64,000 bases of DNA, taken from NCBI GenBank assembly GCA_036583965.1, contig JAZBQD010000034.1:7638540-7702539 (forward strand). The letters are read 5' to 3'. The DNA comes from Prunella strophiata. Taxonomy: Eukaryota > Chordata > Aves > Passeriformes > Prunellidae. The notes below the pieces were generated by a model, which was given only the letters and a program-made list of their open reading frames with translations, did no database searches and had not been told where the DNA came from. A program made the position numbers and the translations under genes. How positions within the stretch are numbered: position 1 is the first letter of the stretch; the number at the start of each line of letters is the position of its first letter. Of this stretch, positions 47,501 to 59,500 are shown in pieces.

Positions 47501-50500
47501 TAGGTGGTTGCACATTTCTGTCTGCAGAGCTCAGCACGAAGCTGAAATGCATTTCCAGAGGAAGCCTCTTCTCTGGACACGTGGATCTCTAGTAGCAATT
47601 ATTAGCAATTAGCAGTATATATTTGAGATTTAAAACACAGTAAAATAACTTCATGGTCCTCATTTTATCACCTCTTTTCTCTGCTGTGTCTTAGTTTTAC
47701 AGGGCCTTGAATATCCGGATTGCCTTGGTGGGGCTGGAGATCTGGAGTTATGGGGATAAATGTGATGTAACAGAGAATCCCTATTCCACCCTCAAGTCCT
47801 TTCTGGCCTGGAGTAGCAAAGAGAGGCTGCACAGAAAACATGATAATGCCCAACTAATCACGTGAGCTCATTCCTCCTGTTTCTGACCAATGGGTTGGGT
47901 GGGTGGGAAATCAGTTTGCACCATGATGTCCTGCCAGGATCCAAAGTGGCTTTGTGGAAAGCTTTAATTCCTAACCCAACCCAGTGACACACAGAGCCCT
48001 GGGGCTGGGAGCCTGTGACTGATGGGCCACTGATCTCATCAGGGCCAGTAGCCTGGCCAGCAATGTAGATGGCATTGAAAGAAAAATTTGCAGCAGCTCT
48101 CAGATCTCCTTACCTCTTCCATGGACATTCATCCACAGGATGAGTCAGAGGACCTGTAGGGTTGAAATGCAGAGATACAAAGCCTTTTCCCTTGTTTTCT
48201 TTGGTTGGGTTTTTTCCCCTTTAACATGACTGTATTTCCTCTCCATCTGGTCATGTCCTGAGCACAATTTCCAGGGCTCCCAATTCAAAGATGCTGTCAG
48301 GGTGGTGCAGAATTCCAGCTCAGAGGCAGGAGCAGAGCATGGCTGCACCTCAGAGGTGTTACCTGCTACTCTCTCAAGTCCCCAAATCTCAAGCTGACAA
48401 ATATCAGGCTTATGGTAAATTAAGTATTCACAAACAGCACTCAGCTAAGGATCCAGAAATAGTCTTTTCTGTGCTTGTTGCAAAGCTCAGCAGGAGCACT
48501 TTTTGGAACCAAACCATTATAAAAAATAGGATTGTCTGGCTGGCCCACAAAACAGAGTAGCAGTCCAAGATAAACAGACCTAAAGGCTTTGTAGCTCTGC
48601 TGTGATGTCCTGCACTGGAAGACACTATAAAGACCATGTGTGCCCCTGACACTGTGTGAGGAGCTGTGCACTGCAGGGTGCATTTCTCTGTGCCTCCTCC
48701 AGTGCCTCAGTGCCATTTCATGCTCTTTCTGGGTTGATTTTAGGGGTGTGCCCTTCAAAGGTACCACAGTAGGCTTGGCTCCCGTGATGGCCATGTGCTC
48801 TGATTTCCAGTCAGGAGGAGTAAACATGGTAAGTAATTGCCAATCCCCAATATAAAGCTTCTTGCCAGCAGTGAATACATAGGAGAGATGCCTCCTAAAG
48901 CCCAGGGAGAAAATATTTCCTGTGAAGTTCTCCACTCACCTGCTTACAGGCAGGAATGCCTCCAGTAGATATTTTCTACCTGTACAAATGAGAAGTTCCC
49001 CTCACCCCATTGACCCAGAGGTGCACAGGACAGGCAGAGGTAAAATGCTGATGTGCCTCTTTGGCCTTGCACAGGACCACTCTGATAATGCCATTGGTGT
49101 TGCTGCTACCATTGCCCATGAGATGGGACACAATTTTGGCATGAATCATGATTCTGCTGGCTGCTGTTCCACCCCTGCAGCAGATGGGGGCTGCATCATG
49201 GCTTCTGCAACTGGGTGAGTTCATCCTCTTGGGCTCAGGGGGGAATGTAAAGAAAGGGTTTTGTTACAAGGGCCTTGGTGGAGTAAGAACTAGAAATGTA
49301 GAGTGAAAGTGGGTTTGTTGCTGCCTGCAGGAGTCAGTGTTTATAGATAAAAAACTGCTGGACAAGCCCTGGGTCATGAAGCAGTAGCAGTTGGCTAATT
49401 CCCAAGGAACTGATTCCTGCCTGAGACTGGCCTTAGGTAATGGCAGTATTTGAAAGTGAAGCTGGGAACTGTTGGGCAAAAGGAAAATTTTCCTGTTCCC
49501 TTTTCTTAAGAATGATTTCTGAGAGCTTGTGTTTAACAGGAAAGAAGTTTGTGAGAGAAAGGGGAAGCGAGAGTGGCTGTAGAAACCCATAGGTATTCAG
49601 AATTTGATTTTGGATGAGGAAACATAAAAATTTCTACAATGCAGTCACGAAAGATGCCAGATGAGCCCATACACTTAAAGCCACATTCACCATGTTCTCA
49701 AGCCTTCCTCTGTTTGAACAGATTTTACTATTTTTTCATAGGCATCTTCTTTTATGTGCATCATTTCCTCCAAAACCATTTGGGTGAGAAGTGAAAGCAC
49801 AGTGGCATGCAAGTAGAGCACACAACATCCACACACATGCACAGCCACACATGGAGTGCACAGGCATCGTAGCAACAGAAATTAATAATTCCTGTCACAA
49901 ACAATATTCACATTCTTCAAAATGAGATGGTAGTTAGGAAAAATTAAATATTATTTTTAGCAGTTAGGCTCACAAGCAGTTATTAACAGGCTGAGTGTTG
50001 GATTCTCAGGCTTGTTCAAGCAGTTGGGAATAAGACACAGCTCCAGTATTGAGGAGGAGAGGACAGCCATGCTTGTCAGCAAGCACAGTCAAATGTAACT
50101 CAACATATTTTGGTTCTATAAAGTTTATTTTGTAAGGCCATCATATCACTAAACCATCAGTGCAGTCTCACTTGTGCAGTGCAGGGACAGGAAATCACAA
50201 CCTGCTTTAGCACAACTCCAAGAATTTCAGGGAGAGACCTGTGTCCTTTGGCACTTGTCAGGACTTGCATGTGCTCATTTTTGCTTCTCTAAACCATTGC
50301 CCAGAGCTGTCTTCATGTTCTTCTACCCTGTCTGTGTTCAGGCACCCATTCCCCAAGGTGTTCAACCAGTGCAACAGGCAAGAGCTGGAGAAGTATCTGC
50401 AGTCTGGTGGAGGGATGTGTCTCTCCAACATGCCAGACACCAAAAGAATGTATGGAGGAGGGAAATGTGGAAATGGCTACTTGGAAGAGGGGGAGGAGTG

Positions 50501-53500
50501 TGACTGTGGAGAGGTGGAGGTAACAATTGTTCAGTTCCAGCTATTTGGGGTTTAGTGGGACACATTTTTTTTTTTTTTTTATTATGTATTTTGCAAATAC
50601 AGTTTTGTGATTTGTAATCAGCTTTTCTTTGTGCAGGAGACAAAAATATCTTCCCTGTGTGTAAATGTAAATCAAGGTTCTAAAATATTACATCTGATTT
50701 CACAGTGTGTGGTACAATCCACCCCAGAACTCAGGGATGGTGTGGTTCAGGGCTGAACAGAGGTGATTAAAACTTCATTTAGAAAGGAGATGAAAAAGTG
50801 ATTTTAGGTCACAGAATCACAGATTCATTTAGGTTGGAAAAGACCTCCAAGATCATCAAGTCCAGCCTGTGACCCATCACCACCTTTTACAAGTAAAAGG
50901 AATCACAGGACTGAATGCCACATCCAGTCATTTCTTGAACACCTCCAGGGACTGTGACACCACCACCTCCCTGGGCAGCCCATCCCAATGCTTAACCACC
51001 CTTTCAGTGAAAAAATTCTTCCAGATGTTGCAATTTCATATAAAAATTCACTTCACCTATGGCTCCACTCCTGTTCAGGGTGGGGCTTCTCTCAGCACTG
51101 CATCTCACTTCTGCAAATCCATCCTTTGCCTCCTGAGAGAACAGGGAGCTGGAAGCAGAGCCCAGACTCTCCAGATGGGACAAGCACAAGCAGTTGTACC
51201 CCATCAGCCCATCAGAGGGGGTTGTGCAGAGCTGGCATTCAGCTCGTTCTGTGTCAGAACCCAGGAGATCCCTCTGGCTGCCCTGGATGGCTCCAGCCCC
51301 TGGCAGGGGGCTCAAAGGCCTTGGCACAGAGCCCAAGACCCCTGTGCCTTTGATTTTGAGCCATGGAAAAAATTACCAACCTTATATGAGGAGTTGCAAG
51401 CCACAAACATTAAGTAGAGCAATAGTGAGTTTATCACAGGGTGAAAAAGTAGAATTTTGGCATTTTTTAGAATGAGGGTTCAGGGGTCAAGATGGAGGAA
51501 TTTGGGTGTGTTCTCTCCTTCATTCTCCTTCACAGCCTCCATCTTCTGGGTGATGGTGGCACTTTTGGATTGGTTTAGAGTTGGACTGTGTAACATGGGT
51601 GATAGGTATTGGAAAGTAACTATAAATAATGTACAGGTAGTTTTTAGTATAAAAAGACAACACCGCCCCAGAGGTGGGCAGTGTGCCTCAGACTGACCTG
51701 CTGAACAGACCTGGGCTGGTCAGGGAGAAAATTTGTTAGATAAGGAAAAATAAGCTACCTTGAAAACTGCACAAGAAGACTCCTGACTCCTTCTTTGGTT
51801 CTGGGGCTGGGACACAGAGACTCTCAAACAGATTGGGGTCATCTCCAGCTCCTGAGAGACCCCTGACAGTGCTGGGTACCCTGAGATACCCTGGAGGGGA
51901 GGGTTTTACTTTGTGTGTGACCCCCTGTGAGTGAGAGCACATCAGTGCCAGCTCAGATCTGCCCTGTGAACTCTGCTGCACCTCCCTGTCTTCCAGGACT
52001 GCAGGAACCCCTGCTGTGACCCCAGGACCTGCTCCCTGAAACCTGGTGCTGAATGTGCCCATGGCAGCTGCTGCCATCAGTGCAAGGTGGGATCTCTGGG
52101 ATTTCCTGAGAGGAAAGGGAATAACAGGGGTGCAAGTGTGAGGCTGGAAACTGGAGGGGGAAGGGGAGAAAACACAAGCCAAATATGGAGTTTAACTCCT
52201 CACCTGGTTTGGTTTGTCTTTAGGTGCAACAGCCATGAGTGTAATCAAATTAGTGGGGTCCTTTCTTCTGGCTGGTTAAGTTGACTTTTGTGATATCTTA
52301 AGATGAGCTGTGAGTGCTGCTGGAGTGAAGTCACACTGCCTCTCTTAAACACTGAAGCATAAATCAGAGCTGATATTTCTCTCCATTGGCTCTAGAAGAA
52401 ATCTAGACTGAGCTCTTGGAGCAAACACTTCTTCCAGGGATTGGGCTGGATGCTGTGTTTGCTCTGAACCCTTTTTTCTGGGGTGAATCCCTTTAGTTCT
52501 GGTGTTTGCTGAAGAACTACTGGCAAAAAGAAATATTTTAAATCTCAGCTTTCCTTATAGTGACTGGCTAAAATGTGTTTCTGTTTTTGGAGCCAAAGAT
52601 CTCAAATATGACAACAAATTAACTCAAAAATTAACATGGAGAAACATTTCTCTTAAGCTCATTTTTATGTTTGCACATTGACTGCATGCTCTTACTGACC
52701 TATCCTGAGCAAAATGGGGAAAACAATTCCCAGAAATCCACCTGGGCTCACTTGGAACAACCTCCCAGATGTGACTGTGAATGCCCTTTGTTCTCCATGT
52801 GTGTGGTGGACAAGAGGAGAATGAACTGAGTAAGCTCATACGCAAGGGAGACATAAGTTATGCATCAGGAAAATGTCTCCAGCAGAAATGACAGGCAAAC
52901 ACAGAAACAAACTTCCCAACCAGGGAGGGTTTTGGGAACAGATTACACAGACATCTGTCAGAAATGATTCAGGTAAATTGGATCCTACCCCAGGGTGGAG
53001 TGAGATGGATCAGTGTCCCCATGAGGTCTGGCAGCCTTACATTCCATGCATGATCTCATTGCTACCTGGGGAAGGGATCCAGTCATTAATTTTATTCTGC
53101 ACAGTTCCTCCAGCTAATGAAATCCCAGAGGCACAAGTCACTGCTGACCTCAAAAACCCTTAGACAAGGAGGACAAAGTGACAAAACAAGGTTCTGCCTT
53201 ATCTACAGACATGAAACCACAGAGGAAACAAGCAGTAATTCTGGATTTTCCTCGCTGTCTTTTTTCAGCTGATGTCTCCAGGAACTCCCTGCAGGAAGAG
53301 CTCAGGACTCTGTGACCTCCCAGAATATTGCACTGGCGAGTCCCCGTTCTGCCCCCTCAACTCCTACCAGATTGATGGGGCTCCCTGTGATGGAGGAAAG
53401 GCCTATTGCTACAGTGGCATGTGCCTCACCTACAGGGACCAGTGTGTGCAGCTCTGGGGGCCTGGTAAGGACACTGCCTGCAGCAAAACCTGCTGTCCTT

Positions 53501-56500
53501 TGAACCACCAAATGCTCCACTCCTCACCCTGAGCAAGGCAGGGGTACCTTCCATGCCTGCTGTCACCAGCAGAGTCTGAGGAGCTTTTTCTCCTGCCTTA
53601 CACACGTGGAGGAGGCAGCAAAAAATTTCCCATGCTCCAACCATTCCAGAAGAAGGACAAGTGAGTGGTTGGCATGGGGTGAGATGAAGCAGCCACTTGA
53701 GTCTCTTCTCTACAGGAGCACAGCCAGCACCAGATGCCTGCTTTGAGAAGGTCAATGCTGCTGGAGACATCTATGGAAACTGTGGGAAAGACATCTATGG
53801 GAATTACAGGAAGTGTGACATGAGGTACAAAGCAGAGTGGCAGCCCAGGGCTGCTCACTGGAGATGGTTTTAAATGTTACAAAATTATGGGCCAGGAGAT
53901 AAAACTGATCCATGCATTGGTTCACTCCCTCCCTCTGCCTCCTGGGAAACCAGCTGCATCCTTGTGGGGCTTGGAGCCCTTACAGCTGAAGCTTTCAGCT
54001 CACCATTTTCAAATGTCTAGTTGATATTCTTCCAAAGCAACAGAAGAGGGGGGATTTTTTTTTAATCTCTAAGATAAATGTAGCTTTCTAACTGAGTCAA
54101 AATTTCTTGGTCTTAATTCTGATTTTATTGAGGTTGGCCATCCATGGGGACATCCCCCATCCATGGGGACTGTGGGGTGGTACCATCAGTATCCATCAGC
54201 TAATTCCTGGAGAGGTGCCTGCTCATTTAACAGTGACTCAGCACTGCAGCTTTAATTTACATTTAGAGCTCGTGTCTGCAAAACATTCAGCAAGCCAGGA
54301 ATAATCACTTTAGCCTTTCCTTTGGAATCAGGGATGCTAAATGTGGGAAGATCCAGTGCCAGAGCTCAGCTTTGAAACCCCTGCAGCCCAATGCAGTGGC
54401 CATAGACACCACTGTGAACAGCCAGCGCTGCCGGGGCACCCACGTGTACAGATCTGACAGTGAGGAGAAGGAGATGCTGGACCCTGGCTTGGTGCTGACA
54501 GGAACCAAGTGTGGGAGCCATCATGTAGGTACAGTTCTGCCTGGAGTGGCCTGGGGGAGGTTCAGAGTATCAGTTTTCCACCCAGAATGTGCTTTGTGGT
54601 CGTCAAGCTATTAATTTTTTATGCCTAATGCTTTTCTAGGAGATTTCTGTATTTGTTAGGAAAATAATTCCTTAGAGGCTTTGGAGGAGCAATGGAAGGA
54701 CACACACCAAAGGCTTTATGTCTCTGCCAGATGAAATTCAGGGCCAGTGCTAAATCTGGGATTTGCTAGTTGGTTGAAATCTCACTTAAGGATGAGACAC
54801 ATTTGGAAACCAAGACATTTGAGAGCTCCTTCAGGGACTTGCCATGTGGGCATGGCCAAGCTGTGGCCAGCTGAGCTCCCACTTCTCTCTGGTTCACATG
54901 GACTGGGATTTGGGGTAGGGGTTAACTGTTTGCTTGGGAACCAGGTTAACTTCATTTCCATAACTCTGCCCAGGGAGTTAATTAGTTGTATTTCCAAGGT
55001 GTCTGGGACCTGCAAGTCACAAAATAGCACAAGGCAGTGACATGGTAGATAAGTCAGAGAGCTAACACTGAGTTTTTGGATGCTTTCTGTGCAGGTTTGC
55101 TTTGAGGGGCGCTGCCAGAACATGTCCATCATCTTTGATGCTGAGAGCTGTAGCAAGAAGTGCCATGGGCATGGAGTAAGTGTCTTCTTCTTCATCTCCA
55201 TTCCAGGCTGAAGCAGGATGGGCTTTCATTCTTCTGTGGCTGCTTGTTCAGCTCAGTTCTGATACCTTCCTTAGGTTTGCTCTGGACTTTGGCTTCTTGG
55301 CTATCAATTTGAATATTTCTTTCCTGTTAGATGCATTTTCTGGTCCATGGATGTCCCTTTAACATAGGATTTAAGGAGGTCTGATGGAGGGATATGAATT
55401 GCAAGAAATGAAAAACAAGGAGTAATCTTAAAGAAAAATATCCTGGGCCCAGTTTAAATTGAATAAAAAAGTATCAGACTTACTAAAGAAAAAACATAGC
55501 AAAAAATAACATTTAGGGCAGTTTATCCCAAATTGCTTCCACTCCCTGAAGAAAAGAGTTTCCAGGCACTCAGCTCCCACTGGAGTCTCTCCTGTAGTGT
55601 TTAATTCAGCAAGGGCTTAAATTGTTTTCACTTGCAGGTTTCTTAGTAGCTTCCACTTGAATGTCTGAATCTTCCCACTCCAGGTGTGCAACAACAACAA
55701 GAACTGCCACTGCCACCAGGGCTGGGCCCCCCCATTCTGCAACAAGGAGGGGACAGGAGGCAGCTTGGACAGTGGTCCCCCTCTGCCTGAAGGTGAGAGG
55801 GACCAGCTCTGCTATGGGGCCACTTTAGAAGGACTTGTGTTGGTTTGGAGCAGAGTTTTCCATTTAACAAACTCCACTTTCTTGTCCTCAGGCTCTTCAG
55901 CGGTTGTGATAGCTCTGGCAATCCTGGCTCCCATTCTCCTTCTCAAAGGAATCTTGTTTTTATTCTATTATCTGAAGTGCTGGAGTAAATTTACCATCTG
56001 CTTCTCTAAAGAAGACACCTCAGTTCAGGTAAGCTGTCAGTGCTGTGCCTTGTCTCCTTGTCCCCCCTCCTGCCAGGACAGAGAGACATTGCAAATGCTG
56101 TGAGGAATGTCACTAAATTGATTTGTTGGTGTAGTCACTATTGGCTTCTCATTTTTTCACTCCAGTGAAGATAAAATAGTAAATACAGGAAAATAAAGGA
56201 GAAAACATATCAAGACATTAACACCCTTCTTTTTCTTTCTCTCATTGTCAGTGACACCTCTGGAACTGGGCATGCAAACCCTGCCTTCAAGCTGAGAACC
56301 CCCCAGCAGCAGAGGAAGGTAGGGGCAGGGTCCTTCCACCTGCAGGGCAGAGCTGCAGCTGCCCCAAGGTGTGGGATGGGGTTCCCCTCACACTGGAGTT
56401 AGGGAGTGGTTTTATCAAAGGATGGGGAAAGGAGACAGACTTCACCCCTGGCTGAAAGTCAGTGTTAGCTGAGTGTAGCACCTGTTCCTGGTCATTTCCT

Positions 56501-59500
56501 CAAAGGCAGGAGCTGGGATTTGACCAGGCTTGCTTGTGTGGCTGCTTGTCTCTCCTGCTGGATCCTCTGTTGTCACATCCCCCATATCAAAACTGGAGAA
56601 ATGGCAAACCCTGGGTTTATTTGCAAGTGTCACACTGATGCCTGGATTACTCTGTTCTCTCAATTTCCATTTCTGCCTCATGATCCCAAGTTGTCCCAGT
56701 CCCTCAAATCAACACCTACCAGACACACACAGCACACACTGGTATTGCACACACAGCACACACTGGTGTTACACACACAACACAAACTGGTGTTACACAC
56801 ACAACACAAACTGGTGTTGCACACACAGCACACACTGGTGTTGCAGGCAATATTTTCTCCCCTGTAGCTCAGAGACCTCACGTAGATCCTCAGAAGTGTC
56901 GCAGCGAGTATAAAGGGTGGTTTGAAGTGCAAACATGTGAGGATTTGTGGTTTTTCTGCACAGGTGATTGGCTTCCCTGAAGTCCCACCCAAGCCTCCTT
57001 CTCAGCCAGCTCCAGGGCTCCAGATGAGCAGGCAGCAGCCACCCACCTTCCGTGGCAGCCAGGGCTGCAGCTGGGGGCAGCCCGTGGGACCGGCACTCCC
57101 GAAGGACATTCCCCGGAGGACACCCCCGAGCAGGCCAGCACCTCCTGCTCCCAAACCTCCAACCTCTCAGGTATGGAGTCCTGCTGCTGCCCTGTACATG
57201 CTGCTTGATGGCAGCTTTGTTCTGGTGAGGCCTCTCACCCTGGGGGAACTGTTAGTCTTGACCCAAACTGACCCCATCTTCTGTGAGCTTCCTCTCCACG
57301 GGGTTATTTTGAGGATTAAAAGGAAAGATTTATTTCTTTTGCTGGCAGCTCTGTTCTAAACTTACTGTGGACCCCACATTCTTGTTGGAAAGATGGTAAA
57401 TTACTCAGACTGACTTCAACCCCTTTTGCAAAATAATATTATTATATTGGGGCCTTCAAAGAAGCAAAGGGCCCAGTGACAGCAGGTAGCAGGAGGCTGG
57501 CTCCCAGGCACTCTCTCTCTCTGAATGGACACAGAGGAAAACAAGCCCCTATGGAGCAAAATCCTAGCAAATGGGGTTTGTTTCTAGCTCCATTGTTCCT
57601 GTGAACAGCCAGCACTTCAGCAGGAAAGAAAACTAAAACAAAAGCAGGAAGCTGAGTGCTGTCAATAAGGAATAGGTATCCTTCCCAGCTGCTTGTTGAC
57701 AAGTTCCCCATGATCTCCTTTGTTTTCTCTCCCCAACACATCCAGTCTCTTTATCTCAGTCAGCCTTATGAGATGGAACACTTTTCATAGGATTTCCACA
57801 AGAAACCTGGATTTCTGGGTTAGTGGAGAGCTATGAGCTGGGGAAGACACAGGGGAAATAATTAATGTCACATTTTTGCTAGTTGCATTTGCCTTCCTGG
57901 ATGTTTGCAGCATCTGCCAGATTTGCTCTCTTGCTATTCCTATAGGAGCTCTTCAGACCTGGCAGTCAGTGGAAGTTTAGTCTGCCTTGTCCTTCCTGGA
58001 GTCACAGGGCAAGATCCTTGGAGAGCAATAGATCCCCAAGCCATCAAGCATTGCATTTATGCATAGCCTGAGGAGACTGCAGGGCTTTTGGGTGCCCTCC
58101 AAGTCGTGAGTGCAGCTGTGTTTGTTAAATCAACACCTGTAAGGCAGCAGCTTAGCACAGACCCTGAGCAACAACAGGCAATTGGCTCTTGTGGGGGTAA
58201 CCTCTCCCTCTGGGACATGCTTTCCACTGAAATCTATTAGATGAATGGAAAATATAATGCTCTGAGCATCCTATTAGGGACAGCTGTGTGCACAAACAAA
58301 TAATAACTGCTTGTGGCTCTGTGTGTGTTTGTGTGGGCACAAGAACATGCACCTATATAGTGTTTACAGGCACTGTATAGGCAAACAAGCACTGAGTGTG
58401 TGTGTGTGGAACTTGCTTCCAGCCATGAAGTGCATCAGTTATTAAAAAGGCTCTGGAACACAGAGTCACCTATTACTTCCAAAACTTAAGGCTTAAATTC
58501 AAAACTGTTTCTTCCTTTCCCAGGATATTTCAAGGCCCCGGCCACCGCAGAGAGCTCTGCCAGCAAATCCCATCCCATCCAGATCCAGAGGCTGGCAGGG
58601 GAGCAGCCCTGCTGTCCCACTGCCCCCTGGGCACCACAGAGCCCCTGGACACCTCCAGCCTGTGGCAGAGGTAGGCACTGAGAGGGGTGGTGGGCAGCAC
58701 CACCCACCCTGGGGAATAAAAACACTCTGAAGGGAACAGCAGCCTGCAGAACACCTCAGCTGCACAGCCCAGGTGGGTGCAGGCAGAGAGGCTCTGGGTT
58801 GGTCACCTTTATTGCAGGGGTCTCTGTTTTTATCTTTTTCATATTAAGAATTTAGGGAGTTGAGCAAAACCAGTGAATTCAGTCCTCCAGATCCCTGAAC
58901 ACTTCCTCAGGAAAGGCATTTGTGTGAGTGGGGCAGAGCAATGGGGTCAGGGGCTGTGGGACCCAGCAGTGTTAGTGAAGAGCAGCAAAACATGAAGATT
59001 CACACAAGACTTGAAGATCCCAATGAAGAACAAAAATTCTTTCCAGGCTCTCCAGCCATGGCTAAGGAGAAGATTTCCCTGCAGGGAGTGTTTCACAAAA
59101 ATCATCCTGAATACAGGCACTTTATAAAGGATTTCTAGGCACTGAGTTCACTGCTCTGCACACTGGGCCCTTTAACAGAAAACCTCTCCACACAGCACAG
59201 TTATGTGTCTCCAGCCTGCAACATACTGGAGGCCAGCTGTGGAAAATGGATAAAACTGCAGGAACTTCCTTGTGGGAAAATGAATTCTTATGTGATGCAC
59301 TGGGTTGTGAATGCAGACAGGCTAACGTAGCTCCAGGAGAGGGCAAGGACAGTGCTTGTTCTTCCATCAGTGCTCACTCCTCTTCTTTTTTCCTTTTTCC
59401 ATCTCACCCAGGGTGCTGGTGCCTGGACAGCTGGAGCAGTGACCAACCTGAAAGTGGGACAGCCAGGCTCCCAGTGGGCATTCCTGAGGCAGCTGCTCCT

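Noticed and set aside
56077..56099. A separate 23-nt microexon that would also repair the ADAM19 phase
   Set aside because: It would require an intron of only 48 nt (56029-56076), below the usual vertebrate minimum. Reading straight through to the donor at 56099 gives the same phase more simply.
56723..56845. Regular repeat spacing suggestive of a CRISPR-like array
   Set aside because: The units abut each other with no unique spacers, and the genome is vertebrate. It is a minisatellite.
56678..56992. Cys/Val/Asn repeat protein on the minus strand
   Set aside because: It is the translation of the 24-nt CA-rich tandem repeat, whose unit is a multiple of three.
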